This document shows, piece after piece, positions 1 to 9,269 of a stretch of 64,000 nucleotides of DNA (position 1 is its first letter; each line of letters begins with the position of its first letter). Source of the stretch: Streptomyces actinomycinicus (lineage in GTDB: Bacteria; Actinomycetota; Actinomycetes; Streptomycetales; Streptomycetaceae); assembly GCF_016741775.1 (NCBI RefSeq), contig NZ_JAERRK010000017.1, positions 62,001-126,000 of the forward strand, given 5' to 3'. The position numbers and the translations under genes are program-made. The notes beneath the pieces were generated by a model. That model was given only the letters and a program-made list of their open reading frames with translations, did no database searches and was not told the DNA's origin.

Positions 1-1952
1 GGGGAGAGCACCGGCGGACGGGTGGACGGGGTGCGGCGGGAGGAGCCGGTCCAGGCGGGCCGCGGCGGGCGCTTGACGATGGGGGCGAAGATCTCGGCGA
101 TCTCCTCCTTGCCCAGCGTCTCCTTCTCCAGCAGCTGCAGGACCAGGTTGTCGAGCACGTCGCGGTTCTCGACCAGGATCTCCCAGGCCTCGTTGTGCGC
201 GGTCTCGATGAGCTTCTTGACCTCTTCGTCGACCAGCGCGGCGACCTCTTCCGAGTAGTCGCGCTGGTGAGCCATCTCACGGCCGAGGAAGGGCTCGCTG
301 TTGTCGCCGCCGAACTTGATCGCACCGAGCCGCTCGGTCATGCCGTACTGCGTGACCATCGCGCGGGCCAGGTTGGTGGCCTTCTCGATGTCGTTGGCGG
401 CACCGGTGGTCGGGTCGTGGAAGACCAGTTCCTCGGCCGCGCGGCCGCCCAGCATGTAGGCGAGCTGGTCGAGCATCTCGTTGCGCGTGGTCGAGTACTT
501 GTCCTCGTCCGGCAGGACCATTGTGTAGCCGAGGGCACGGCCACGGGACAGGATCGTGATCTTGTGGACCGGGTCGGCGTTCGGAGAGGCCGCCGCGACC
601 AGGGCGTGACCGCCCTCGTGGTACGCGGTGATCTTCTTCTCCTTGTCCGACATGATCCGGGTCCGCTTCTGCGGGCCCGCGACCACACGGTCGATCGCCT
701 CGTCCAGCGCCTTGTTGTCGATCAGCTTCTGGTCACCGCGGGCGGTCAGGAGCGCCGCCTCGTTCAGGACGTTGGCCAGGTCGGCACCCGTCATGCCCGG
801 GGTACGGCGGGCGACGGCGGACAGGTCGACGTCGGTCGCGACCGGCTTGCCCTTCTGGTGGACCTTGAGGATCTCCATACGGCCCTGCAGGTCCGGCGGG
901 TCGACCGCGATCTGGCGGTCGAAGCGGCCGGGGCGCAGCAGCGCCGGGTCCAGGATGTCCGGGCGGTTGGTGGCGGCGATCAGGATGACGCCGCCCTTGA
1001 CGTCGAAGCCGTCCATCTCGACGAGCAGCTGGTTCAGGGTCTGCTCGCGCTCGTCGTGACCGCCGCCGAGGCCGGCGCCGCGGTGACGGCCGACCGCGTC
1101 GATCTCGTCGACGAAGACGATCGCCGGGGCGTTCGCCTTGGCCTGCTCGAACAGGTCACGGACTCGGGAGGCACCGACACCGACGAACATCTCGACGAAG
1201 TCGGAACCGGAGATCGAGTAGAAGGGGACCCCCGCCTCGCCGGCGACGGCGCGCGCGAGGAGCGTCTTGCCGGTACCGGGACGGCCGTAGAGCAGCACGC
1301 CCTTGGGGATCTTGGCGCCGACGGCCTGGAACTTGGCCGGCTCCTGGAGGAACTCCTTGATCTCCTGGAGTTCCTCGACGGCCTCGTCGCAGCCGGCGAC
1401 GTCGGAGAAGGTCGTCTTGGGGGTGTCCTTGGTGATGAGCTTGGCCTTGGACTTGCCGAAGTTCATGACCCGGGAGCCGCCGCCCTGCATCTGATTCATC
1501 AGGAACAGGAAGACGACCACGATCAGGACGAAGGGCAGCAGGGAGAGCAGGACGCCGAGGAACGGGTTCTGCTTGGACGGCGAGACCGTGTAGCCGTCGG
1601 GGATCTGCTTGTCCTGGTACTTGGTCTGCAGCTGGCCGGCGATGGTGACGCCCTGGTCGCCGATGTAGCTCGCCTGGATCTTCGAGCTGCCCTCGACCTT
1701 GACGCCGTCCTTGAGCGTGACCTTGATGCTCTGCTCGTCACCGGTGGTGAGTTTGGCCGACTCGACCTTGTTGTCGTTGATCGCCGCCACGACCTGGCCG
1801 GTGTCCACCGTCTTGTAGCCGCCGGACGAGCCGACGACCTGCATCAACACGACCACGGCAAGGACGGCCAGCACGATCCACATGACCGGCCCACGGAAGT
1901 ATCGCTTCACGTCCATCCATACGGAGCGGTGACGCCCCGTCCCTCCTGCCAT
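1..1952 (-). CDS. ftsH: ATP-dependent zinc metalloprotease FtsH (partial)
   Basis: Membrane-anchored AAA+ protease that degrades misfolded membrane and regulatory proteins. The gene runs off the left edge, so about 650 residues are present and the extreme C-terminus is missing. Membrane helices near residues 21-40 and 130-150 bracket the extracytoplasmic FtsH_ext domain. Walker A at residues 223-230 reads GRPGTGKT, where GPPGTGKT is usual; Walker B is VFVDEIDAVG, and the zinc protease motif HEGGH lies at 445-449. The ATG at 1952 has no Shine-Dalgarno sequence; the in-frame ATG at 1916 (MDVKRY) lacks one too, so the start is uncertain. It lies downstream of hpt and tilS on the same strand, the usual order in Streptomyces. 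Confidence 0.97.
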   Translation of the reverse strand, partial: MAGGTGRHRSVWMDVKRYFRGPVMWIVLAVLAVVVLMQVVGSSGGYKTVDTGQVVAAINDNKVESAKLTTGDEQSIKVTLKDGVKVEGSSKIQASYIGDQGVTIAGQLQTKYQDKQIPDGYTVSPSKQNPFLGVLLSLLPFVLIVVVFLFLMNQMQGGGSRVMNFGKSKAKLITKDTPKTTFSDVAGCDEAVEELQEIKEFLQEPAKFQAVGAKIPKGVLLYGRPGTGKTLLARAVAGEAGVPFYSISGSDFVEMFVGVGASRVRDLFEQAKANAPAIVFVDEIDAVGRHRGAGLGGGHDEREQTLNQLLVEMDGFDVKGGVILIAATNRPDILDPALLRPGRFDRQIAVDPPDLQGRMEILKVHQKGKPVATDVDLSAVARRTPGMTGADLANVLNEAALLTARGDQKLIDNKALDEAIDRVVAGPQKRTRIMSDKEKKITAYHEGGHALVAAASPNADPVHKITILSRGRALGYTMVLPDEDKYSTTRNEMLDQLAYMLGGRAAEELVFHDPTTGAANDIEKATNLARAMVTQYGMTERLGAIKFGGDNSEPFLGREMAHQRDYSEEVAALVDEEVKKLIETAHNEAWEILVENRDVLDNLVLQLLEKETLGKEEIAEIFAPIVKRPPRPAWTGSSRRTPSTRPPVLS

Positions 1953-2110
1953 AGTGAGTTTGATAAGACAGTTCTTCTGACGGTACCCCAGCAATGTTGC
2001 CCGAAGCTGCACGGAGCCGTTTCGACGGCTGGGAAACCCGTCTCTGCATGCTTCAACGGAACGGAACCCGCTGGGGTTCCCGATCGTCCTACCGGCTTGG
2101 GCCGAGTGGC

Positions 2111-2671
2111 TCAGCCGCCGTAGACGTGAGGCGCGAGCGTACCGACGAACGGCAGGTTGCGGTACTTCTCGGCGTAGTCGAGGCCGTAACCGACGACGAA
2201 CTCGTTCGGGATGTCGAAGCCGACCCACTCCACGTCGATGGCGACCTTGGCGGCGTCAGGCTTGCGCAGCAGCGTGCACACCTTCAGGGAGGCGGGCTCG
2301 CGGGAGCCGAGGTTGTTGATCAGCCAGGACAGGGTCAGGCCGGAGTCGATGATGTCCTCGACGATCAGGACGTGCCTGCCCTTGATGTCGGTGTCGAGGT
2401 CCTTGAGGATGCGCACGACGCCGGAGGACTGGGTGCCCGCCCCGTAGGAGGACACGGCCATCCAGTCCATCGTGACGGGGGTGGACAGCGCCCGCGCGAG
2501 GTCCGCCATGACCATCACGGCGCCCTTGAGGACACCGACGATCAGCAGATCCTTCCCCGCGTACTCCGCGTCGATCTTCGCGGCCAGCTCGGCCAGCTTC
2601 GCGTCGATCTCTTCCTTGGTGATGAGTACCTGCTGGAGGTCGGCACCCATGTCTTTCGCGTCCACCCGCAT
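2111..2671 (-). CDS. hpt: Hypoxanthine phosphoribosyltransferase
   Basis: Purine salvage enzyme that makes IMP or GMP from hypoxanthine or guanine and PRPP in the cytoplasm. The 186-residue product has normal family length and carries the PRPP-binding loop VLIVEDIIDSGLTL, with the family's acidic pair before the loop. The ATG at 2671 (MRVDAKDMG) was chosen over an upstream in-frame ATG because the protein then begins at the usual point of the fold; the ribosome site is weak. It follows tilS on the same strand across 87 bp and precedes ftsH, so co-transcription of the three is likely. Confidence 0.95.
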   Translation of the reverse strand: MRVDAKDMGADLQQVLITKEEIDAKLAELAAKIDAEYAGKDLLIVGVLKGAVMVMADLARALSTPVTMDWMAVSSYGAGTQSSGVVRILKDLDTDIKGRHVLIVEDIIDSGLTLSWLINNLGSREPASLKVCTLLRKPDAAKVAIDVEWVGFDIPNEFVVGYGLDYAEKYRNLPFVGTLAPHVYGG

Positions 2672-2758
2672 CACTTTCGGTCGTCCCGCTCTTACGGCCG
2701 CATGCACGGCCTCCGGCTGCCCCGACCCGCCGGAGGGTCACTCCGGGAGGCGTCGGAT

Positions 2759-3817
2759 TCAGCCTTGCCGAATCACCAGTCTGCCACCCTGTCGCTGGGC
2801 CACGACTTTGCCGGGGAGATTGATGGCTCCCTGGCCGCGCCAGCCGGTGATCAGGCGGTCGACTTCCTCGATGTGGCGGGCGAACAGCGAGCCGGCCGGA
2901 GCACCGGCCCGGATGGCCGCGCGGCGCAGGATCCGGCGGCGTACGGCGGGCGGGAGGGCGTACAGCTTGGCGCACTCCAGCAGGCCGGTGGCGTCCCGTA
3001 CGGAGGCCTCGGCCTGGCTGGCCCAGGTGTCGAGGGCGTCGGCGTCGTCGCGGGAGAGCTGGGCGGTGCGGGCGAGCGCCTCCACCACGCCCTTGCCCAG
3101 GGCCTTCTCCAGGGCGGGCAGGCCCTCGTGCCGGAGCCGGGAGCGGGTGTAGGCGGGATCGGCGTTGTGCGGGTCGTCCCAGACGGGCAGCGACTGGACC
3201 ATGCAGGCCCTGCGGGCGGTCTGCCGGTCCAGGTGGAGGAAGGGACGCCGGTAACGGCCGCCGGCCCCCGAGACCGCGGCCATGCCGGACAGGGAGCGGA
3301 TGCCGGAGCCGCGGGCGAGGCCGAGCAGTACGGTCTCGGCCTGGTCGTCGCGGGTGTGGCCGAGCAGGACCGCGGTGGCGCCGTGGCGTTCGGCGATGGC
3401 GTCCAGAGCGGCGTAGCGGGCGTCGCGGGCGGCGGCTTCGGGTCCGCCCTCCCGGCCGACGGTCACGGCAACGGACACGACGGGGTCGAGGCCCAGTTCG
3501 CGCAGTCTCAGGGTGACCTCGTCGGCGCGCAGGTCGGAGCCGGGCTGGAGGCCGTGGTCGACGGTGACGCCGCCGGCGCGGATGCCGAGCTTGGGGGCCT
3601 CGAAGGCGAGGGCGGAGGCGAGTGCCATGGAGTCGGCGCCGCCGGAGCATGCGACGAGGACGAGCGGAGAGGGGGGCCGCTCGGCCGCGCGGTCCGGGTG
3701 CGCGCCCGGGGCCGGTAGCCCCGTGTGCCCGCCGGAGGGCTGGTGGTCGTTCAGGATGTCGTGGAGGACGCGGCGGACCGCCAGGCGTATCGCCGCGACC
3801 GCAGGATGGGGACCCAT
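2759..3817 (-). CDS. tilS: tRNA(Ile)-lysidine synthetase
   Basis: Modifies C34 of tRNA-Ile(CAU) to lysidine using ATP and lysine, which changes both codon reading and aminoacylation identity. The 352-residue protein has the N-type ATP pyrophosphatase loop SGGADS at residues 58-63 and the downstream LLGHTRDDQAETVLL segment typical of TilS. A Pro/Ala-rich linker of about 25 residues precedes the loop. The bacterial C-terminal RNA-binding part is short, as in other actinobacteria. It sits between the DUF2342 protease gene and hpt, on the same strand as both. Confidence 0.94.
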   Translation of the reverse strand: MGPHPAVAAIRLAVRRVLHDILNDHQPSGGHTGLPAPGAHPDRAAERPPSPLVLVACSGGADSMALASALAFEAPKLGIRAGGVTVDHGLQPGSDLRADEVTLRLRELGLDPVVSVAVTVGREGGPEAAARDARYAALDAIAERHGATAVLLGHTRDDQAETVLLGLARGSGIRSLSGMAAVSGAGGRYRRPFLHLDRQTARRACMVQSLPVWDDPHNADPAYTRSRLRHEGLPALEKALGKGVVEALARTAQLSRDDADALDTWASQAEASVRDATGLLECAKLYALPPAVRRRILRRAAIRAGAPAGSLFARHIEEVDRLITGWRGQGAINLPGKVVAQRQGGRLVIRQG

Positions 3818-4009
3818 GTCCGGTTCCCTTCATGAAGTTTTTCGGGGGGTGAGCCCGAGCCGGTCACTCAGAGTGTGTAGATGGTGACAGAAGCGGGCCG
3901 TTCCCCGAGCATTGCACGCCTACGCATGGCTCACGGTCCCTCGGAAGGGTGATTGGAGGGGCGTTCGCCTGCCGTCGGCCGGATTCGTTTCACGCCTCGC
4001 CGGTGCGGT

Positions 4010-5146
4010 TCACGACTCGGCCTTGCGGTGCACCCGCGCGACCCAGTCCGCCGGTTTGGCGATCTCCGCCTTGGTGGGCAGGGTGTTGGGCGAGGTCCAC
4101 ACGCGGTTGAACCCGTCCACGCCGACCTGCTCCACGACGGCCCGGACGAAGCGTTCGCCGTCCCGGTACTGCCTCAGTTTGGCATCCAGCCCGAGCAGCT
4201 TCCGCAGCGCCAGGTCCAGGCGGGAGGCGCCCTTGGCGCGGCGCTGCTGGAACTTCTCGCGGATCTCGGCGACGGTCGGCACGACGCTCGGTCCGACGCC
4301 GTCCATGACGTAGTCGGCGTGGCCCTCCAGCAGGGACATCACCGCGGTGAGCCGGCCGAGGATCTCGCGCTGGGCGGGGGTCTGCACCAGCTCCACGAAG
4401 GAGCGTCCGCCGTCCTCGCCGTCCTCGCCCTCGGGGCGGCCTCCGGCCAGGGACTGGGCGGCTTCCCGGATGCGCTCCAGGAACGTCATCGGGTCGACGT
4501 CGGTCTCCGCCAAGAACGACTGGATTTCGCCCTCGAGGTGGTCGCGCAGCCAGGGCACGGCGGTGAACTGGGTGCGGTGGGTCTCCTCGTGCAGGCACAC
4601 CCACAGCCGGAAGTCGTGCGGCTCGACGTCGAGTTCGCGCTCCACGTGGACGATGTTGGGCGCGACGAGCAGCAGCCGGCCGCCGCCGTTCTCGCCGGCG
4701 GGAAGGTCGCGGCCGGCGGGGGCGAAGGTCTCGTACTGGCCGAGGACGCGCGAGGACAGGAACGACAGGAGCATGCCGAGTTCGACGCCGGTGACCTTGC
4801 CGCCGACGGCGCCGAGGACGGCGCTGCCCGGGTTGCTGCCGCGCCGTTCCTGCATCTTCTCCAGCAGCGGCCTGAGGATCTCCCGGAAACCGGCGACGTT
4901 GGCCCGGACCCACCCGGGGCGGTCGACGACGAGGACGGGGGTGTCGTGGATCTCCTCGGTGCCCATGCGGGTGAAGCCCCGGACGTGTTCCTCCGAGGCC
5001 TTCGCGTGCCGGCGCAGCTCCGCGACGACGGACCTGGCCTCGTCGCGGCTCACCTCGGGGCCGGGTCGTACGAGCCGTGTCGCGGTTGCCACCGCGAGGT
5101 TCCAGTCGACCATCCCGGGAGATGCGGTGCCACCGAAGCTCGTCAT
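4010..5146 (-). CDS. DUF2342-family zinc-dependent metalloprotease
   Basis: Conserved actinobacterial protein of unknown physiological role, annotated in the family as a zinc-dependent hydrolase or F420-biosynthesis-associated protein. The 378-residue product carries HEETH at residues 186-190 within LWVCLHEETHRTQF, a gluzincin-like HExxH motif. No signal peptide is seen, so it is probably cytoplasmic. The ATG at 5146 (MTSFGG) was chosen because upstream in-frame codons encode low-complexity residues. It lies between dacB (89 bp upstream) and tilS (192 bp downstream), all leftward, a conserved gene order. Confidence 0.88.
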   Translation of the reverse strand: MTSFGGTASPGMVDWNLAVATATRLVRPGPEVSRDEARSVVAELRRHAKASEEHVRGFTRMGTEEIHDTPVLVVDRPGWVRANVAGFREILRPLLEKMQERRGSNPGSAVLGAVGGKVTGVELGMLLSFLSSRVLGQYETFAPAGRDLPAGENGGGRLLLVAPNIVHVERELDVEPHDFRLWVCLHEETHRTQFTAVPWLRDHLEGEIQSFLAETDVDPMTFLERIREAAQSLAGGRPEGEDGEDGGRSFVELVQTPAQREILGRLTAVMSLLEGHADYVMDGVGPSVVPTVAEIREKFQQRRAKGASRLDLALRKLLGLDAKLRQYRDGERFVRAVVEQVGVDGFNRVWTSPNTLPTKAEIAKPADWVARVHRKAES

Positions 5147-5235
5147 GCTGTCAACCGTACGTGAGCGCTGCCGGTTGGGGCAGGGAGCGGGAGGCCGGCC
5201 CGCCGCGGCGGCGGCACCGCCGGCTCCGCGCGCGG

Positions 5236-6882
5236 TCAGCGGCAGCCGCACCCGGCGAGTGCGGTCGCCGCTCTGTCCAGTGCCGCCCGGACCTCGTCGG
5301 TGTTCCGGCTCTGCGTCGCGTCGAAGGCCAGGAAGGCGAAGGCCAGGAGGCGGCCGTCGCGGTCGACGACGGTCCCCGCCAGGGTGTTGACGCCGCTCAG
5401 GCTGCCGGTCTTGGCCCGCACGACGCCGGAGGCACCGTCGGCGTACCGGGTGCTCAGGGTGCCGGTGAAGCCGGCCACGGGGAGGCCGGTGAGGGCCGGG
5501 CGGAGGCCCGGGTGGGCGGGGTCGCCCGCCTTGACCAGCAGGGCGGTGAGCAGTCCGGCGCTCAGCCGGTCGTCGCGGTCGAGGCCGCTGCCGTCCTGGA
5601 AGACGGCGCCGGACATCGGCAGCCCGAGCTTGCGCAGCTGGGTGGCGATGGCCTTGGCACCGCCGTCGAAGCTCGCCGGTTCACCGCTCGCGATCGCCGT
5701 GTGGCGGGCCAGGGCCTCGGCGATGTCGTTGTCGCTCTGGGTGAGCATGCGTTCGACGAGGGTGGACAGCGGGGGTGAGGAGACAGTGGCGAGGGTCTCC
5801 GCGCGCGTGGTGGCCTTGGAGGGGCCGGGCGACGTGGTGGTGATGCCCGCGTCCTTCAGGAAGGCCGCGAACTTGGCCGTCGCGTCCGCCGCGGGGTCGC
5901 TCACGCGGATCGCCGTGCCGCTGGCGGAGTCGTCGGTACGGCCTTCGTCGGCGGTCAGGGCGACGACCGGGGCGATGTTCTCGTCGTGCCCGATGGGGTG
6001 CAGGACGGGGCCGGTGTAGAGGGTCGTGTCGTAGGAGAGGGTGATCTTGTGGATGCCCCGCTTCCGCAGGGCCTCGGCGGTGCCGGTGGCCAGCACCCGC
6101 AGGCTCGCCCAGTTTCCCCCGCTCTCGGCCTCGCTCGGGCGGGAGGTGCCCCCGTCCTCCGGGCGCGCGGTGAGGGTGGGGTCGCCGCCGCCGACCAGGA
6201 CGAGTTCCCCGGTGTCGGGTTCGAGGACGGCGCGGGTGGTGAGGCGGTGGTCGGGACCGAGGGCGGACAGGGCGGCGACCGCAGTGGCGATCTTGGTGGT
6301 GGAGGCCGGGGTGAGGGCCTTGCCGGCGTCGGTGTCGTACAGGCGCTCACCGGTCGCGACGTCCACGACGGCGGCGGCCCGGGTGTCGCCGAGCGCGGGG
6401 TCGTCCAGGAGGGGCCTCAGGACGTCCGTGAGGGCCTTTTCGTCCGGGGCGGCCCGCTTGGTGCCGACCGCCCCGCCGGTGCCGCCCAGTCCCGTCAGGA
6501 CCGGCGCGGCGCTCGGGGCGGGCCGGCGTGCCGCAGCGGCCGTACCGGAGCCGTGATCTGCGCCACCTGCCCGCTCCAGGGCGGCGGCCCGGTCCCGCTC
6601 GGCCGTACGCTGACCGTTGGCGTCCCAGGGGCCGGCCGCGGTCACCACTCCGGCGGTCAGCGCCAGGCCGGCGGTGGCGGCGCCCGCGGTGTACTGCCAG
6701 GTCCTGAGGGTCCGCGGACGGGGGAGACGGGGGAGGTGCGCAGGCCTGAGGGCCTTCGTCACTCGCGCGACCCTCGGCCCCGCGGCCGTCACGGCGCGCG
6801 CCAGACGCGGTCGTACGGCGTTCGCGAGCCGCACCACCTGCGGTCTCGCGGCTCGCCAAGGCCTCAGCTCTGGCACGACCAC
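5236..6882 (-). CDS. dacB: D-alanyl-D-alanine carboxypeptidase / endopeptidase (PBP4 type, S13)
   Basis: Penicillin-binding protein that trims or cleaves peptidoglycan peptide stems outside the membrane. All three active-site motifs are present: S194-T-T-K197 (SxxK), SDN at 383-385 and KTG at 491-493. A basic N-terminal stretch of about 60 residues precedes a hydrophobic segment at roughly 66-84, giving a signal anchor. The length of 548 residues fits family S13 with its inserted domain. The start is a GTG at 6882 with AAAGGGG a few bases upstream. It is divergent from ppa, with only 79 bp between the starts. Confidence 0.93.
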   Translation of the reverse strand: MVVPELRPWRAARPQVVRLANAVRPRLARAVTAAGPRVARVTKALRPAHLPRLPRPRTLRTWQYTAGAATAGLALTAGVVTAAGPWDANGQRTAERDRAAALERAGGADHGSGTAAAARRPAPSAAPVLTGLGGTGGAVGTKRAAPDEKALTDVLRPLLDDPALGDTRAAAVVDVATGERLYDTDAGKALTPASTTKIATAVAALSALGPDHRLTTRAVLEPDTGELVLVGGGDPTLTARPEDGGTSRPSEAESGGNWASLRVLATGTAEALRKRGIHKITLSYDTTLYTGPVLHPIGHDENIAPVVALTADEGRTDDSASGTAIRVSDPAADATAKFAAFLKDAGITTTSPGPSKATTRAETLATVSSPPLSTLVERMLTQSDNDIAEALARHTAIASGEPASFDGGAKAIATQLRKLGLPMSGAVFQDGSGLDRDDRLSAGLLTALLVKAGDPAHPGLRPALTGLPVAGFTGTLSTRYADGASGVVRAKTGSLSGVNTLAGTVVDRDGRLLAFAFLAFDATQSRNTDEVRAALDRAATALAGCGCR

Positions 6883-6961
6883 CAGCCCCTTTCGCGATCA
6901 CACACCTGCGTGAGGGACACTTAACCACCAGAACTATGTGCTGATCATGGAGGAGCCACCG

Positions 6962-7453
6962 GTGGAGTTCGACGTCACGATCGAGATCCCGAAGGGTTCG
7001 CGGAACAAGTACGAGGTGGACCACGAGACCGGCCGGATCCGCCTGGACCGTCGTCTCTTCACCTCGACCGCTTACCCGACCGACTACGGATTCGTCGAGA
7101 ACACCCTCGGCGAGGACGGCGACCCGCTGGACGCGCTGGTCATCCTGGACGAGCCGACCTTCCCGGGCTGCCTGATCAAGTGCCGCGCGATCGGCATGTT
7201 CCGGATGACGGACGAGGCGGGCGGCGACGACAAGCTGCTGTGCGTCCCGGCCACCGACCCGCGCGTGGAGCACCTGCGGGACATCCACCACGTGTCCGAG
7301 TTCGACCGCCTGGAGATCCAGCACTTCTTCGAGGTGTACAAGGACCTGGAGCCCGGCAAGTCGGTCGAGGGCGCCAACTGGGTGGGCCGCCAGGACGCCG
7401 AGGTGGAGATCGAGCGTTCGTACAAGCGCTTCAAGGAGCAGGGCGGTCACTGA
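6962..7453 (+). CDS. ppa: Inorganic pyrophosphatase, soluble family I
   Basis: Hydrolyses pyrophosphate in the cytoplasm, driving biosynthetic reactions forward. The 163-residue protein has the family I catalytic stretch GEDGDPLDALV and the usual N-terminus VEFDVTIEIPKGSRNKYE. The GTG at 6962 is preferred over an ATG at 6947 because a perfect GGAGGA site (6949-6954) lies seven bases before it and would otherwise fall inside the coding region. A strong hairpin follows the stop codon. The membrane pyrophosphatase hppA is also in this window, so the cell has both soluble and ion-pumping PPi hydrolysis. Confidence 0.97.
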   Translation: MEFDVTIEIPKGSRNKYEVDHETGRIRLDRRLFTSTAYPTDYGFVENTLGEDGDPLDALVILDEPTFPGCLIKCRAIGMFRMTDEAGGDDKLLCVPATDPRVEHLRDIHHVSEFDRLEIQHFFEVYKDLEPGKSVEGANWVGRQDAEVEIERSYKRFKEQGGH

Positions 7454-7470
7454 CCAGCCCGGTTCTTCGC

Positions 7471-7506
7471 CGAGCGGGCCGTACGCGTGTGCGTGCGGCC
7501 CGCTCG
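7471..7506 (+). terminator. Hairpin terminator of ppa
   Basis: Sixteen-bp stem (7471-7486 with 7491-7506, one U.G pair) around a GTGT loop, starting 17 bases after the ppa stop codon. It lacks a long T run, as is common in Streptomyces. Confidence 0.75.
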
Positions 7507-7589
7507 CACGTCTGCACACATGCGTCGGCAGTGGGTACGTGTGCGCATACTGAGGCGTACGGAAGGTGTCGTTCAGGGAGCGGTGCGAG

Positions 7590-9245
7590 GTGACGGAGGC
7601 GGAGGACCGCAAGCCCCGGTCCGACGAGGCGCGGTACGACCCGGAGATCACGTCCGAGTTCGCCGTTCCGGCGGGTCTCGGTGTCCTGAAGCCCGGCGGT
7701 GAGCCGGAGACGACGTCCGAGTTCGCGGTGCCGGAGGGGCTGGAGACGCCGCAGCCGCCGAGCGCCGAGCCGGAGGGGTCGGCGTTCAGCACACCGAGCA
7801 CGTACAGCGCGAAGAGCGCCCCGGCCGCGTTCACGCCGGCCGCGGGGGTGCCGCTGGTCAGCCTGGTCAAGGACGCGCCCTGGCAGGACCGGATGCGCAC
7901 GATGCTGCGGATGCCGGTGACCGAGCGTCCGGCGCCGGAGTCGGTGCAGCGCACGGAGGAGGGCGGCCCGGCCGTTCCGCGCGTGCTGGACCTGACCCTG
8001 CGTATCGGGGAGCTGCTGCTGGCCGGCGGTGAGGGCGCGGAGGACGTGGAGGCCGCGATGTTCGCGGTGTGCCGGTCCTACGGCCTGGACCGGTGCGAGC
8101 CCAACGTCACCTTCACACTGCTGTCGATCTCGCACCAGCCGTCGCTGGTGGAGGACCCGGTGACGGCGTCCCGGACGGTACGGCGGCGGGGCACCGACTA
8201 CACGCGGCTCGCGGCCGTGTTCCGGCTGGTGGACGACCTGACCGACCCGGAGACGCATGTCTCGCTGGAGGAGGCCTACCGGCGGCTGGCGGAGATCCGC
8301 CGCAACCGGCACCCCTATCCCGGCTGGGCGCTGACCCTGGCGAGCGGGCTGCTGGCCGGCGCGGCCTCGATGCTGGTCGGCGGCGATCTGATCGTGTTCG
8401 TCGCGGCGGCCCTGGGCGCGATGCTCGGCGACCGGCTGGCGTGGCTGTGCGCGGGGCGCGGGCTGCCGGAGTTCTACCAGTTCACGGTGGCCGCCATGCC
8501 GCCAGCCGCGATCGGGGTGGCGTTCGCGCTGGCCCATGTGGACCTGAAGGCGTCCGCGGTCGTCACCGGTGGGCTGTTCGCGCTGCTGCCGGGGCGGGCG
8601 CTGGTCGCGGGCGTCCAGGACGGCCTGACGGGCTTCTACATCACCGCGTCCGCACGCCTGCTGGAGGTCATGTACTTCTTCGTGGGCATCGTCGCCGGGG
8701 TGCTGGTCGTCCTGTACTTCGGGGTGAAGCTGGGCGGCAAGCTGAACCCGGACGCGGCCCTCGGCATCTCCGAACGGCCGCTGATCCAGATCGCGGCCTC
8801 GATGCTGCTGTCGCTGACCTTCGCGGTGCTGCTCCAGCAGGAACGTTCGACCGTGCTCTGGGTGACCCTCAACGGAGGGGTCGCCTGGTCCGTGTACGGG
8901 GCGATGCACTACGTCGGTGACATCTCGCCGGTGGCGTCCACGGCCGTCGCGGCGGGGCTCGTGGGTCTGTTCGGTCAGCTCCTGTCGCGGTACCGGTTCG
9001 CGTCCGCGCTGCCGTACACGACGGCGGCGATCGGGCCGCTGCTGCCCGGTTCGGCGACCTATTTCGGGCTGCTGTCGATCGCGCAGAACGAGGTGGACAA
9101 GGGGCTGGTGTCGCTGGCCAAGGCCGCGTCGCTGGCCATGGCCATCGCCATCGGGGTCAATCTGGGTTCGGAGATCTCGCGGCTGTTCCTGCGGGTCGGC
9201 TCCGCCGGGAAGCGCAGGGCCGCGAAGCGGACGAGGGGCTTCTGA
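7590..9245 (+). CDS. Threonine/serine exporter family membrane protein (ThrE type)
   Basis: Probable amino acid exporter. The product has a cytoplasmic N-terminal region of about 130 residues containing two copies of a short SEFAVP-type repeat, then a ThrE-like domain (start near LDLTLRIGELLLAGGEGAEDV) and a C-terminal DUF3815-like half, with about ten hydrophobic helices. Fusion of both halves in one chain matches the Corynebacterium ThrE layout. The GTG at 7590 is favoured because AGGGAG lies nine bases upstream; an in-frame GTG at 7566 has no usable site. The gene converges on the dedA-like gene across 24 bp. The substrate is inferred from the family only. Confidence 0.85.
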   Translation: MTEAEDRKPRSDEARYDPEITSEFAVPAGLGVLKPGGEPETTSEFAVPEGLETPQPPSAEPEGSAFSTPSTYSAKSAPAAFTPAAGVPLVSLVKDAPWQDRMRTMLRMPVTERPAPESVQRTEEGGPAVPRVLDLTLRIGELLLAGGEGAEDVEAAMFAVCRSYGLDRCEPNVTFTLLSISHQPSLVEDPVTASRTVRRRGTDYTRLAAVFRLVDDLTDPETHVSLEEAYRRLAEIRRNRHPYPGWALTLASGLLAGAASMLVGGDLIVFVAAALGAMLGDRLAWLCAGRGLPEFYQFTVAAMPPAAIGVAFALAHVDLKASAVVTGGLFALLPGRALVAGVQDGLTGFYITASARLLEVMYFFVGIVAGVLVVLYFGVKLGGKLNPDAALGISERPLIQIAASMLLSLTFAVLLQQERSTVLWVTLNGGVAWSVYGAMHYVGDISPVASTAVAAGLVGLFGQLLSRYRFASALPYTTAAIGPLLPGSATYFGLLSIAQNEVDKGLVSLAKAASLAMAIAIGVNLGSEISRLFLRVGSAGKRRAAKRTRGF

Positions 9246-9269
9246 GAAGGCGCCCCTCCCCCGCGCCCG

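Noticed and set aside
195..2123. 642-residue plus-strand reading frame
   Set aside because: It is the antisense shadow of ftsH: its composition is Asp/Leu/Val-rich with no domain, while the other strand encodes a complete AAA+ protease.
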